A stretch of 46,290 nt of DNA. Source: Cudoniella acicularis (taxonomy: Eukaryota; Ascomycota; Leotiomycetes; Helotiales; Helotiaceae). Below are positions 21,547-32,724 of this stretch, in pieces. Below the pieces are notes generated by a model. The model was given only the letters and a program-made list of their open reading frames with translations, ran no database searches and was not told where the DNA came from. Within the stretch, counting starts at the first letter, position 1, and every line of letters begins with the position of its first letter. The stretch spans positions 1 through 46,290 of the forward strand of contig JAAMPI010000272.1 of NCBI GenBank assembly GCA_013054445.1. Reading direction: 5' to 3'. A program made the translations under genes and the position numbers.

Positions 21547-22311
21547 CTAGGCGGTGGCTTCATCTACGGTGACGAGGCGTCCTTCAAGTCGCGCAGCACC
21601 TAAGCAAATCAACTTCTTGCGTGTTTTCATCCGGAAGGCACACAATGGTGTATATCCATCAAGCTGCACGGTGAACAAATCCTCAGAGCTTCCGAGAACC
21701 AATCTCCCCGTAGTGGTCTCACTTGAGCAAATTTATTCTTGGGACGTAGAACCAAAACGATTATTGGGCGCCTCATCTGTCTCAAAATTGTCATTTTGGA
21801 TCTGGAAACGCGTTTTTGGCCGTAGTGTTGCGAGAGAACAACTACCAAATACTTCAATGCCCATGAACATCACCGTGCCAAAGTCCTGATCGAGTGGAGT
21901 TTGGATTGGAAAGGGCTTTAGGATGCACGTTCCGTCGAGTGGTACCTTCGTAGATGATAGCTTTAGTACAATTCACTGGTTATCCGAGCCATTCAGGGCC
22001 CAGTCCCTATCAGGGCTTTTCTAAATAGTCCCTAAAGGAGTTGCTCCCTTATTATATTCGCCCGCAACACTTCATAAGATAAACTTCACAACTATACGAA
22101 GCACTTTTATTAGAGCCAACTTATGTTCTATTTTATCTATCCCCTCTGTTAACGACTCCTGTGGTTCTTCAAATTGGTAGTTATTTAATAATTTTTGAAT
22201 ATTTTATTCTATTTTGCAACCCAAAGTGCTAAACACTCGAAGGAATTTTCTTCGCGCTCACAATACCCACTTGCCTTAACAACATCTAAAAGCCAGCTTA
22301 ATCTGAGAGCT
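21547..22311 (-). pseudogene. Unidentified decayed coding frame
   Basis: On the minus strand one frame reads from a good acceptor (pyrimidine tract, ctttgtag, at 22312-22314) to TAG 21547-21549. It is broken by seven stops (low coordinates 22276, 22258, 22204, 22072, 22021, 21973, 21733). The 3' half is nearly clean: 142 codons with a single stop, reading for example LDQDFGTVMFMGIEVFGS and FTVQLDGYTPLCAFRMKTRK. The 5' half has stretches such as TEGIDKIEHKLALIKVLRI. The text looks protein-like, but I recognise no family, and the opposite strand is also open at 21554-21889. It converges with the ankyrin-subtilase gene. Confidence 0.45.
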
Positions 22312-22755
22312 CTACAAAGAAGAAAACCTCTTTACGCCTATAGTAACTGGGAATGAATTCGGAGAAGCTCACGCACTCGAAAACTCGTTGGTATCACGTG
22401 ACTCTTGCATAACTCGCCTTGGCTTGCCTCCCTTGACTCACTCTGTTGGCCCTAAAGGGGCCGGTTATATAATCTCTCAAACAATATTTGTCAATTATGA
22501 GGATATTCGGTGATTGCTCTGAAATAATGATCCATTCTCAAATTTTAGATGGAGTGCTTTGGTTCTCGGTCTGTCCTGACTCGGCTTACATAATAGACCC
22601 CCGTCGTGTAACACCAACTTTGCTTTTTCGACACGACCTCATCCCACCATCTTCATCTCCGCATCCAACTTCATCCTCCAGCATCCACACTCACGGTGGC
22701 GACCAATCCAACTGAACCAGCCAAATCCCCGCTCACGGCTCTCGATGACAGCGAC
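22312..22755. other. Intergenic, promoter side of 2EXR gene
   Basis: No separate gene. The segment 22640-22690 is rich in catc/cttcatcc, a typical fungal leader. The open frame of the next gene extends back past its first ATG without another ATG, so an upstream non-ATG or spliced start is possible. Confidence 0.4.
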
Positions 22756-23921
22756 ATGGTTGCCCCTCGCGTACTCGCTGTGACTACACCAGATGAAGGG
22801 AGGCTATCAGCCATTCCAGAGTTCACGCTCTTCCCCAAACTCCCTACAGAGCTCTGCAACGTTATATGGACGTTTGCGATGCCTGGTCGTAAGTTCCATT
22901 CTCATACTAATTTGCTGATTTTCCCTTTTGCTAAGAGTTGAGAGCCACAGGATCGCTCAGCGGACTTTTATGCTCTTCTAGAAAAAGAAATTTCCGTGGC
23001 TTTCAGCTCTTTTGTATATTTCTGAAATTTACAGTGCTAATCCGTTGGCCAGCACGACTCGTTGAAGTTGAAATCAAGACTCTCAACACAAAATACTACC
23101 TGAACGAAGATCCAAGGCCTGGGGCAGCCCAATCATTCAAGAAGAAGGGAACTTTTTGCGGATTTAAAGTGGCTGATCAATCGCCTCCAGCACTACTCCA
23201 CACTTGTCACCAGTCTCGCTTGGTGGCACTACGATATTTTCAGCTTTGTCTAACATATATTCCGTCTGTCGAAGACAAATTCTTTGAAAAATCATTGTAC
23301 TCCCCTTCACAAGACTGGACCACAATCGCAACAATTGACAAACAAATCCCCAATGAAAAGTTTGTCTCACCCGGTATTTGGCTGCAGCCTGACATTGACA
23401 CCGTTTACTTTCCTGGTCAATGTGCCGAATATTCACACAACTCGTGGCATTATAACCAAAGCGAACTTTGGGGACATATCATGACAACAAAAGCCGATCT
23501 CAAAGTTGATCGAATTCGTTCAGTGGGCTTTGGACTAGGAGACCCATCAGACCTGTTAGATTATATTGCTCCATGGTCATATTCTGCACCATATCGCTTT
23601 CCATCTCTCACTAGCATTCAACTATTTATATGTTGGGAAGGCCGGGACCTCCCCCCGTACCACGACCCGATATCTCTTAGGGGCAGGATGCTCTCACAAA
23701 TCCCTAAACTTACTGCTTCCAGATCGAGAGGTGCTCGAAAACTCCGAGTCAGGCTTGGAAACATGCCTCACTTTTCGTACAATATATGGGACTGCACTCA
23801 ATGGGACATGTCATTTTTGGACCTTGGCGAAGATTGGGGTAATGTAAATAATCGAACATTCGAGTATCTCATACCCTTGGATAGTATGGCTTTCTGGGAA
23901 ACCGAACATTCTAGATGGTGA
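22756..23921 (+). CDS. 2EXR-domain protein, intact
   Basis: Exons 22756-22888 and 23053-23921 join in phase across a 164-nt intron (donor GTAAGT, acceptor ccag) to 333 residues. The first exon ends FPKLPTELCNVIWTFAMPG, the 2EXR start. The second opens RLVEVEIKT and carries LLHTCHQSRLVALRYF (the family's TCRESR block) and GIWLQPDIDTVYFPG (the family's NPEIDTLY block). The C-terminal half is the usual variable part. The function of the family is unknown; no signal peptide or membrane helix. The start is the first in-frame ATG, which leaves a 24-residue head. A start further upstream (the frame is open to a GTG at 22696) is possible. It is related to the decayed copy at 453-1342. Confidence 0.85.
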
Positions 23922-26387
23922 TGGGGTCCATTCACTTCTCAAAAAACAAAATTGAAAGTGACTAGAAAGACCATCAAAAACACGTTATTTGTGAGTTGTG
24001 ACAAATGCCTGTTTCTGACGATGTTGCTGCTAACTAGATATTCATTCGAAGGCCACTAAGTCAGCATAGGTCTTCCCGCTAGGAACTTTAATTTTTGGTG
24101 TCAACGGTATTGTCTATCAAAAAGAGAAAGAAAAAATGGGGGGGGGACAAGGAGTACGCAGCAATATATGAGTTCTGTTTTTCCATTTTCTTGTCTTGCA
24201 TGCCGAGCTATCCCACGTGTCGAGGGCTAACAGCGGGCACCGTTTCCGTTTTTCGTGTCAAGTTCTATTAACCACAACACTTTGGCTTTTTTCATTTCAC
24301 TGGGGCTTATACTGGAAGCTCAAAATTCTATCTCGCACGCCCAGCCGCTTCCCATTGCCTGTCCCAATCCGCTAAAAGTTTTGCGCTCTCCCTTTTTTTT
24401 TGTCCGCAAAACCGAGTGAAATTTTCTGAAAGCTTTTAACCTCCTTTATGAATGTCTGCAGGTTTAGAATGGAAGGAATGCGTCGCAAATTTTTGCTTGT
24501 CAAATCCCACTGCGATGCATCTTGGATCGATTGGTGAGCAGCCGGACTTTGAAGAGTTCAGTACCGTTAGCCCTCGATCAAACGACCAACTGATATTACC
24601 TACCCGATCAGTTGATTTTCCGTTGGTTGTTTTGTCATCACGGATCCAAGGATGAAAAGACCAAAAATAGCCACAATAGCGATTGGTGTGGGTGACTGGA
24701 TGAATTCGGGCTTCCAATAATGACTATCACTCGATTAGTATCGATGATCATGGCTAGGCAACAAAACCTCACAATAGTCTCACTTGCCGTCACTCAATTC
24801 CTTTCGGCGCCCTCTATACTCTAGGAGCTACCAATAGCAGGCGAGTGGCCAATGTCTTATATATATCCTTGCCTCACAGTTCGCAGCCCTGCCAGGCCCA
24901 GCTCCTCCATCGTGTTCATACGGGGTGTAAGTGACGAATGTCATCGTGACATAACCAACCAAAACCCACGATAGCTTCTCATATCTATGTGTTAACCTTA
25001 AAGTCTTCCAATGACGGCGGCTCTGCAGCAGGCATGGGTTAACTTCTGCAGCTTCCCGCCGCGACGACCATACTGTACCAACTCGTTCAACGACTACTGG
25101 TTCGAAGAAACTCATGATGGTGGTGTGGGAGCTCAGCACAGGGGTGTCGTAGGACTTTGCCACTCGCTAGTACACTCGATATACGTGTCAACTCAGCTCG
25201 AGGGAAAAAAGCAACACTGTGCGAAGCGGAAAAGGGAAAAACATCACGAATTTTCCAGCTAGTCCGCCCGAAGGACTATGGTGAGTTTCAAAGGACTGCA
25301 CCACATTTCGCTGGGCACCTTGTACAGCAGTGTGTTCACCGAATGAGGCTGAGGGGCGGACCCAAGTCCGTCGTTCCGAGCCAAGGACTTTCGTCAAAAG
25401 TCGCAAGTCACAGGACTTCCAGGACCATTCCGAACTCAGTACAACAATTTTCGGTAGAGCGAACGTCGTTTTTGAAATCGGTTGACTCGGGCATTATCAT
25501 CTAAGCACATTCGGAGCCTTGACGCCCGGTCGGGTTGTGGCATAGTTACAATCAACAGGTTTGTACCTCCGATCCGAGTATCGGTTACGATGTACGGCAG
25601 TTATTCAACACGTTCCTATCCGGGTGGGTGCACTGGGAAAGTAGAGCGGGGTCTGAACCGTATCACTCTGGAGAATCGACATCTTAGGTTTCTTGAAGTG
25701 AGTCATGCTATCACACCTCACTTCAATCGAAGGTCTCACAAGTCACGATAAGTCCAGGGATTATTTCCCTATCGAACGCCTCACCAGCCAACTTGGAGAT
25801 ACCGCAGTCCCGACCATGCAGATAGCGGGAATCTCAGCCAGGTTGCATTGCACCAACAAGCGTTTCTGAAAGCAAGTGCAAGGCACACCGAGATATACGT
25901 GGGTATGAGATACACACATTGCAGGCTGCCACAAACCGAAAGAGAAGAAGTTGGGGATCTCGGCCATCTAGTCCGAATCTCCGTCACGAAGTAGTTAGCA
26001 CACCAAAGTTCAGGAGGGCCACAGCCTCGAAAACTGTTTTCTTTTTATCTGCTTTCTACGCAGACTTTCTATCAACGCTCTTTGATATCTCAAAAGATTT
26101 CCACTACACAGAGTCAAAAGAGAAGGTTTCCAACAACATGCCCGCCGATAGGGCCCACTCCAACATTGCGGAAGTGTCACTGTCCCCAACTGAAAAATCA
26201 CAACAGAATATATCAATTCAATATCTACATTGTCTCTTTAAAAACTTCAACGGGGCAATATCCCTATTTCCGGTGTGAAGCTTTCCACTCTTCCAATTCC
26301 AAACCCCCCTATGCAGTCTCTACTACCGCTGCTTCAAACCACATCACAACAACATGCCAACAAAAGTCTGATTTTCCCGTCAGGATC
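23922..26387. other. Long gene-poor stretch
   Basis: About 2.5 kb without a supportable gene. It includes a G-run (about 24138-24147), a ttttttttt run near 24395 and moderately GC-rich DNA from 24850 to 26000 with several random-looking open frames up to 119 codons. None has a domain, signal peptide or convincing splice signals. Old decayed DNA is possible, but nothing can be named. Confidence 0.4.
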
Positions 26388-27083
26388 TCAAGAAATCAAG
26401 GTGAGGAGAGCACATACCAAAATTCCCATAAATACGGCGCTGATATAAGGGGTTGCAACAGGGCTTGACCCCGCAACAAAGCCAGATCCAGTAGCCGCTG
26501 CACTAGTGTGCGCGGTGGAATTTGCGCTGGTAATGGTAGGATTCGTTCCAACTGCTACAACTGCTCCAGTTGCAGTAGGCACAGTTACGACCGCAGACCC
26601 GGTACTCGACGCAGCCCTCGAGCTCGTGGTAACAGATGACCCCGCCTGGGCACTACTAGTTGTTCCCGCAACCGTTACCGCCGCCGTCGTCACAACCACT
26701 GCCTCCGCTGTATAACCCTGTCCCGCACAATAATTACTATAAATGCCCACTGCAGTCGAAATGTCAATCTTGACATTACCACCAGTAGGACACCCCGACT
26801 TTATACACGAGCTCAGATATTGTTGTCCCACAGATTGCTGGTCTGCACGACAATAGCAGGAGTCCAAGGCCGGGACGCCAGCGCAACCGATCACGCTGCC
26901 GATGTTGTCGACGGGCCCTCCGTTCCAGGACCAGAAGCAGAGTTGTGCGCAGGCTCGTTGCAGGGAGTAGGCGTCGACCGAGCGGATTGTTTCCTGGCCG
27001 TCGGCGAGGACAACGTGGTGGAAGTGGGTGAGGGTGAGGAGGGATAAGAGAGGTACTGCCGGTTGACTGGTGAGGAGACGCAT
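26388..27083 (-). CDS. CFEM-type secreted protein, probably GPI-anchored
   Basis: The frame gives 231 residues from ATG 27083; the open frame extends 19 codons upstream, but only the inner Met begins a signal peptide (MRLLTSQPAVPLLSLLTLTH). The mature start holds eight cysteines in the CFEM pattern: RACAQLCFWSW, VIGC, DSCYCRAD, SSCIKSGC and YSNYCAGQGY. A long Ser/Thr/Ala-rich stalk follows (about residues 125-205), then a hydrophobic tail (PYISAVFMGILVCALLTLI) of GPI-signal type. CFEM proteins sit at the cell surface and serve in haem/iron uptake, adhesion or host interaction; which one applies here is not visible. The stretch ttttggtatgtgc near the end resembles a donor site, but reading through it gives the better GPI tail. 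Confidence 0.85.
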   Translation of the reverse strand: MRLLTSQPAVPLLSLLTLTHFHHVVLADGQETIRSVDAYSLQRACAQLCFWSWNGGPVDNIGSVIGCAGVPALDSCYCRADQQSVGQQYLSSCIKSGCPTGGNVKIDISTAVGIYSNYCAGQGYTAEAVVVTTAAVTVAGTTSSAQAGSSVTTSSRAASSTGSAVVTVPTATGAVVAVGTNPTITSANSTAHTSAAATGSGFVAGSSPVATPYISAVFMGILVCALLTLIS

Positions 27084-28600
27084 TCTGGAATTTCGAGCGG
27101 GATTTTGTTTTGATGAAATGTCGAAGTGTTGGTCAAGCAATCGTCAAGTCGAAATAAAGATTCAAGAAATATTTAAGAAATGCCGAGGGGATGTATCGAG
27201 GTTAACGTACAAGTGAGTGAAATAATGCGCTCTCTTCCCTCTCAAGCATTCCCCCCTTCAAGCACAAACCTCTCATCTATAACCACCACAAACCCGCCTC
27301 CAAACCCGCAAATATTTTCCCATCAAACCATGTGGAAATTACAACAAAACAAAACCATCGCCCTCTCTACTTTCCACAACCCCTTTTCTGATATTCAGCC
27401 TCGCTGCCAAGTTGCCAAGGACAGCCGCCTTACTTGGCATTGCACGCCCCGGCGTTTACCGTACAATTGATTTACTGTTCAGGAAAGACATACATACATA
27501 TAGCGCGGCTGGCAATTATTGGTGCGCTGAGTACTGGTTATTTTTAAATGTGGGTAGGATGGGGTGAGAAAAGAGGGTGGGGGGCCGGGTTGGGACGTGA
27601 CAATGAGAAGGAAGGGATACTGTCTCGCTTTACGAGGTATCTAAATCGATCATATCTCTATCTACTCTTTTTCTCTTGTTTTTTTTCTTCTTTTAAGGAA
27701 AATATATAGAATATAGTAGGAAATTAATTCTTATTTAAAATAATAATGTAGACAAAATCCTTAGTGCTATCTATGTGCCTAATATATATACTACAAGGCT
27801 AAGTTTAGAAAGCTTAATTACTTAATTAAAAACCTAATATAATTTAATCAATTTCACATAATGCCTCTTTACCCTAAAATTTTAGTAAATATTAGCTAAT
27901 TATTCCTTTGTATAGAACTACTAAAGCAGCTAGCAAAGTTACAGAATAGACAAGTATATTTAATGTATATTAATAATCAAAAGAATCAAGAGAAGTAATC
28001 TTTCATTTAACTATTTTCTATTCGAATTTTCCTCTTGTTTACTTACGCTCTACACTCTAAGCCTGTCTGTTGAATCCCGTAAACTTACCAGAGGGCTCTA
28101 AACCATGGTATCATTCATGCCTAGTAAATCATTCCACTGCGACTAATCTAACCCAATCCAATCCAACTACTCACCTAGCGCAGGAAAAGCCGCGAAATTG
28201 CCACTTCCTGGATACCGACCGCCCTGTATCTGGGATCTCATCAGCGAAATATACAGTGCGCCTTCTTGAGACTCTTCTCAAACGCTACCCATCGCCTCTT
28301 TTTAACCGGCTTGCATCGCGTCAGCCTATTCTAGCAAGCATAGCACACAAACAAACACACCATAACATTCGAAATCTTTTCCACCCATCTACTTCATTTA
28401 CACACGCTCTTTCCAACTCCAGGCACCTGTTAATTGATTTTTTTCGTATTTGTTTTCATGCTAACGTGCTGTAGCTATGAGAGGGAAATAAAGGTTTGTC
28501 GCCGGGTGGCTTTAAAGCCCATGAGTTCGCTACGCATGTACGGCGAGCGCACTTTGGGTGTGTATACCGTGGAAGAGACCGCTTCCCTTACTAAGCGGAG
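27084..28600. other. Intergenic, partly very AT-rich
   Basis: Next to 27083 is the CFEM promoter. From about 27640 to 28060 the DNA is strikingly AT-rich (taatta, atatata, aaattaat runs) between GC-average flanks. No gene, RNA or transposon end was seen. An AT-rich relic of a repeat is an inference. Confidence 0.4.
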
Positions 28601-28607
28601 AGGTCTA

Positions 28608-28822
28608 GGACTTTGAGTACGTGGGGAAGGAATTGGAAGGAAGTCCTGTGGATGAGATAAGGCTGTCGGGTCTCGTCCCGTATAGGAAGTGATATTCGGC
28701 GCAAAATACTGGTTTTAGGTACTTGCTGCTGCCTGGAAGAAGGACTTTGATTGATTGAGTTAGGAAGGAATTCGAAGGGAGTCCTGTGAATAGAATGGAA
28801 TGGAATGGAATGGAATGGAATG
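28608..28822. repeat. Diverged direct repeat and (GAATG)n microsatellite
   Basis: The 29-base segments 28625-28653 and 28763-28791 differ at three positions (ggaaggaatt-gaagg-agtcctgtg-at). Both are preceded by aggactttga (28608 and 28741), so the repeat unit is about 135 bases. The second copy runs straight into six GAATG units (28793-28822). It looks like a decayed tandem duplication with microsatellite growth at its end. Confidence 0.7.
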
Positions 28823-29597
28823 AGATGAGGCTCTCGAGTCCATTATCTAAAAGGAAAACTATAAAAGGAGTGTGTGTTGATAGCGGTTTGATCGGAAGAA
28901 GAGGGAGAGGGGGTAAGGTAGGACTTCATCCCGAGATGTTGCGAGGAGGCTCAGTGACCAACTAAGTTAGAGTTGGGAGATTGAAAGAATTTCCCTCTTG
29001 CTTCGGAAGGCTATGTTGGAACTCGTCCCTTTTAACATTGATTATTTTGAATATGTTTTAATTTTAATTCAGTTCTGTTTTCCTTTCTAGGTACTGTATC
29101 TCTTTCTCAAATATTACAATAGCAGCATGATTGATTGCATGCATGCGCGTTTGGGTATCATATCTCACAGAACCAAAATCAGACCTGCCTCCCTTTCCTT
29201 TCTTCTTTCCCTCATTCCCGATTATTCACTCCCTTAACCCAAACCCAAAACCCAAAACGCCTTCCTTTTTAATCAACCATCGATCCAAAACGCCGGTGCC
29301 ATGCCATGCAATGCTATGATATACAGCGGCCGGTATGCGTGTAGATATATATTTGTACAGAATATGAAATGAAATGTTGTGAGGAACCAAGGTGCTGGTT
29401 TCTGCAAAGAGCCGAGAGTCTAGTGATTATTTCGAGTTTGAAGTAAGTGGCGTGGATGGAGTTGTTGGGGGGATTTCGAAGATTTCGATACCAGAGGATC
29501 CGCCCATACTCTTGTAGTGCTGGGGAGGTCGAGAGGCGTGAACAGCGACTGTAGAGAGAACCGTCGCACCAACTCGAAGCCAAAACCTGGACCATCA
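28823..29597. other. Intergenic, downstream of C2H2 gene
   Basis: No gene recognised. The segment 29200-29260 is C-rich (cccaaacccaaaacccaaaacgcc). The part near 29597 is presumably the 3' end of the minus-strand zinc-finger gene. Confidence 0.4.
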
Positions 29598-32500
29598 TCA
29601 ACCCCCTCGCACCACCATTACCCCTCCCCCAGCCTTTCTCCTTCTCTTCGCTCCTCTTTCCGCATCATCAGCATCCTCGCCGCTCCTTGCAGGAGATATC
29701 ACCAAGTCACTCTCATCCGACTCTTCCTCGTCCTCCTCCACTGCTCTCTCCTTTCCTTTTCCCTTCCCGCCACTGGAGGCCTTCTTCACCCCAGATTCAT
29801 GCCCCTTATCCCTCATATGACTCCTCAAGTTATCGCTTCTCGTAAATGATCTCCCACAGTCCGGCCATTTGCATACATATTCTCCTTTCTTCGCGTGTTG
29901 AGTTCGTTTGTGTCGTCGAAGATTTGATGCTTTCCATTTTTCTTCGCCGAGGGGTATGTACGGGCATAAATCGCATTGATAGGTTGTGGGAGTCTGTTGC
30001 TGTTTCGGGGGTACATGAGGAGTCTTTGAGGCTGTTGGGCGTGCTTGCCTTGGAAGAGGAGGATTGAGATATCGATCCGTGTGTTTGATGCGAGGGTGAA
30101 CAGCTCGGTACAGCGCTGGTTGGGGTGGTGGTTATCATATGCATTCGATATGGATTGTGATTTATTCGAGCGCTGCCAATATTAGAACACTCCTATCGTT
30201 CAAGACTGCAAGAAGCAACATACCAATCGTCCATTAAAAGTTTATCGGCGTCCCTCATAAAGTCATGCATCTTCTCCCCAATTTCACCTTGACATCTCGG
30301 AAGAGAATTCACGTCGAATCCTAACGGCAGCTCATCGTCGAGATCAGGCTCAAATTCCCTCTCGTTACCGTGATGCTCGGTGTATAGCTCTTCGGGGAGG
30401 AGTTGTTTGACGAGGGATATGTCGTGGATGTGAAAGACTGATCGCTCACGGGTCGGAGACGTGTAAAGGGTGTCGCACAAATTTGTGACTTGTGAGAGAA
30501 AACGGGTATAGGCTAGTTCAGATTGTGATGCAAGCTATTGAAGAAGTCAGTCTCGGGCCATTATTCTTCAATTAACAAAATAGCGTACCTTTCCGGCGCA
30601 CATCAACTCCAATTCTAATTCTCGAACATTTTTGATGTGGCCTCGATTCAACCGCTTCTCTACCTTCACAACATCTTCAATGAAAGCTTCAATAGAATTC
30701 GTTTTGATAAGTTCATCGATGACTTGTGACTGTGCATTGTTTGCAAATAAAGCTTGGGAAGAATCGGAAATCTTTTCCGTTTCTGACGAATCAGAATCGG
30801 AAGAATAAAAGCTCTCAAACGCTGTAGAAATTAGCACAGTTCAAGACCCTTGCAAATAGACCACGTACCATCAAGGAATCTCTTGCACGCCAGAAATAAC
30901 CTGTTTTCTTGGTTTCCTGCACCAAACAGACGAGGCAACTCGGTTTCACTGATAGAGTTCGCAGGCTGCCAAATAGCTGTGGCGATCCGCTCGTAACTTT
31001 TGCGCTGCCGTTCAGAACCTAGCCCCTCTACCCATGACAACGAATCCTCAAACCACTCTTTGGTGCGCACTTTGATCTCGTTGTCGTCTATGGCAATTGT
31101 AAAGGCGTATGCAATATGGGTAAATGCGAAAGCCTGCACAATTGCCGTAGGATTTCGTCCTTCAATGATCCCCGCTAATGCTTCCAAGCCAATAGATACC
31201 ATTGATGTTCGGGACATCGCAAGAAGCTCTGTGGTAACAGGTGTGGATGGCATGTGTCGAAGAATATCCTTGCTGTGGCAAATATGCGCATCTAAAACCT
31301 CTGCAAACGACTGAACAAGGGTTTGGGCATTGTTCCAATGCGGAGACTCCAATTTTGGCTTTTTCGTACTTGGACACCTGCTTGGGGAATGAGAGCTGCT
31401 CACCGACCCTACTTTGGATGCTAAGGACTTCGATTGAACTGAGGACGATCTCGACACAGTTTGCTCCAGCACATGTTCTGAAGAAACGGCGTCAGAGTCT
31501 CGAGGCCGTTTCTTTCCTCGCGATTGATTAAAGCCAGGATGTAACTCAAAACTAGCAGGACCTGAGCCATTCATAGCGGAATCGATTGTTGCACTAGTGT
31601 ATCCAGAATCTGTGAGAAATGAATCTCCACTCGCGTCGGTACCGGTTGGAGAAATTTCTTGGAATATCGAAGCGTAGCGGTCTGGCTCACCCAGAGGAGA
31701 AATAATTGTTGCAGACATGGGTTCGTCGGACCAGTCAGTGGGAGGGCCTTGTTGTCGGACTGGTCCACGGCTTGAATAATCGAAGTGTGTTTTTATAGGA
31801 GTCAAATTTGATTCCTGCCGGCGAGGAGCCTTGGGAGCTGGGTTAATCAACTTGGCTGAGGATTCTCGATTATACCAATTTTGCTCGGGTTCTGCATAGC
31901 TAGAAGCCGTCCAGTTTTCCGGTCCAGCATTTAATTCCAACGGACAACCGGATCCACTCATCTCACAAATCTGGGTATCGGGAAGCTCTAGAGATGGTTT
32001 TGTCGACGTGTTTTCCATTTCTTGCATGTCAAGCTGACCCCATGCGTTTGCTGGCCCGGCATCGTATGCCGGAATATCCGGGTATTCGGAATCTCTAAAT
32101 CCCTTCGAAGATTTCGATACCTCAGCGAGAGCCATCGTTGGCTCCGACTCCGGGAATGGATGACTTCGATGCGACCTTGATCCGAGCTTCGAAAATATCC
32201 TTTTTGCAACCGTAGTAATGCGATCGGCTCGTGACGGTGTTCCCTGGCATCGCTTGCACTGGAAGAATTTGCCCACCCTTTCCGGCTTTTGACAGTGAAA
32301 ACACCAGTAAAGTCCCTTGGACAGATGCTCACAGTTCCACACATGTTGAAGCATTGTTTCCTGATCCTTAAACACTGTTCGACACCACAGAAGTGGACAT
32401 GTTCTCCTCTCATCCTCTGTGATGGGATCATCGGTGAACTTGCGGGTGTATGCAACCCATGCTAGAAATCGCAAATGCGAGGATTTGTGTTTGGGGAAGT

Positions 32501-32724
32501 TGCGCAAACTGCGATATCAATCAGTTGTGGAATTTATAGCGGGGTTAGGCTCCTTACACGCAGGAATCGTACAGCGCAAAATCGGTCGCATCCATTCCAG
32601 TGGACGATCTTTCGCCACTACATTGCGATTCGTTATCCGCTGGTTGTATCTTCCTCACAGACAACTGTTCTTCGCCCCTCACGAACGATCTTTGACTCCG
32701 ACTCCTCTTGCTAAGAAACGCCAT
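29598..32724 (-). CDS. C2H2 zinc-finger protein, putative transcription regulator
   Basis: ATG 32724 (MAFLSKRSRSQRSFVRG) opens exon 1 (to 32558). Exon 2 is 32508-30869, exon 3 30821-30589, exon 4 30534-30224, and a last part lies from 30172 to the stop at 29598. The first four introns are 47-54 nt and keep phase. Exon 2 starts with Cys/His-rich blocks (CPLLWCRTVF, HVWNCEHL, YWCFHCQKPERVGKFFQCKRC) and then a long Ser/Pro-rich disordered part. The C-terminus has two classical fingers, YQCDLCPYIP...RRHKRTQH and CKWPDCGRSFTRSDNLRSH, and a basic/acidic tail. The phase entering the last exon does not match the finger frame; either one more intron (for example about 30117-30030) or an indel lies in between. 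Nuclear, DNA-binding by family. Confidence 0.78.

Noticed and set aside
25157..25504. Open frames of up to 119 codons in 24.8-26.3 kb
   Set aside because: Low-information composition, no splice structure or domain; random frames are expected in GC-average DNA of this length.
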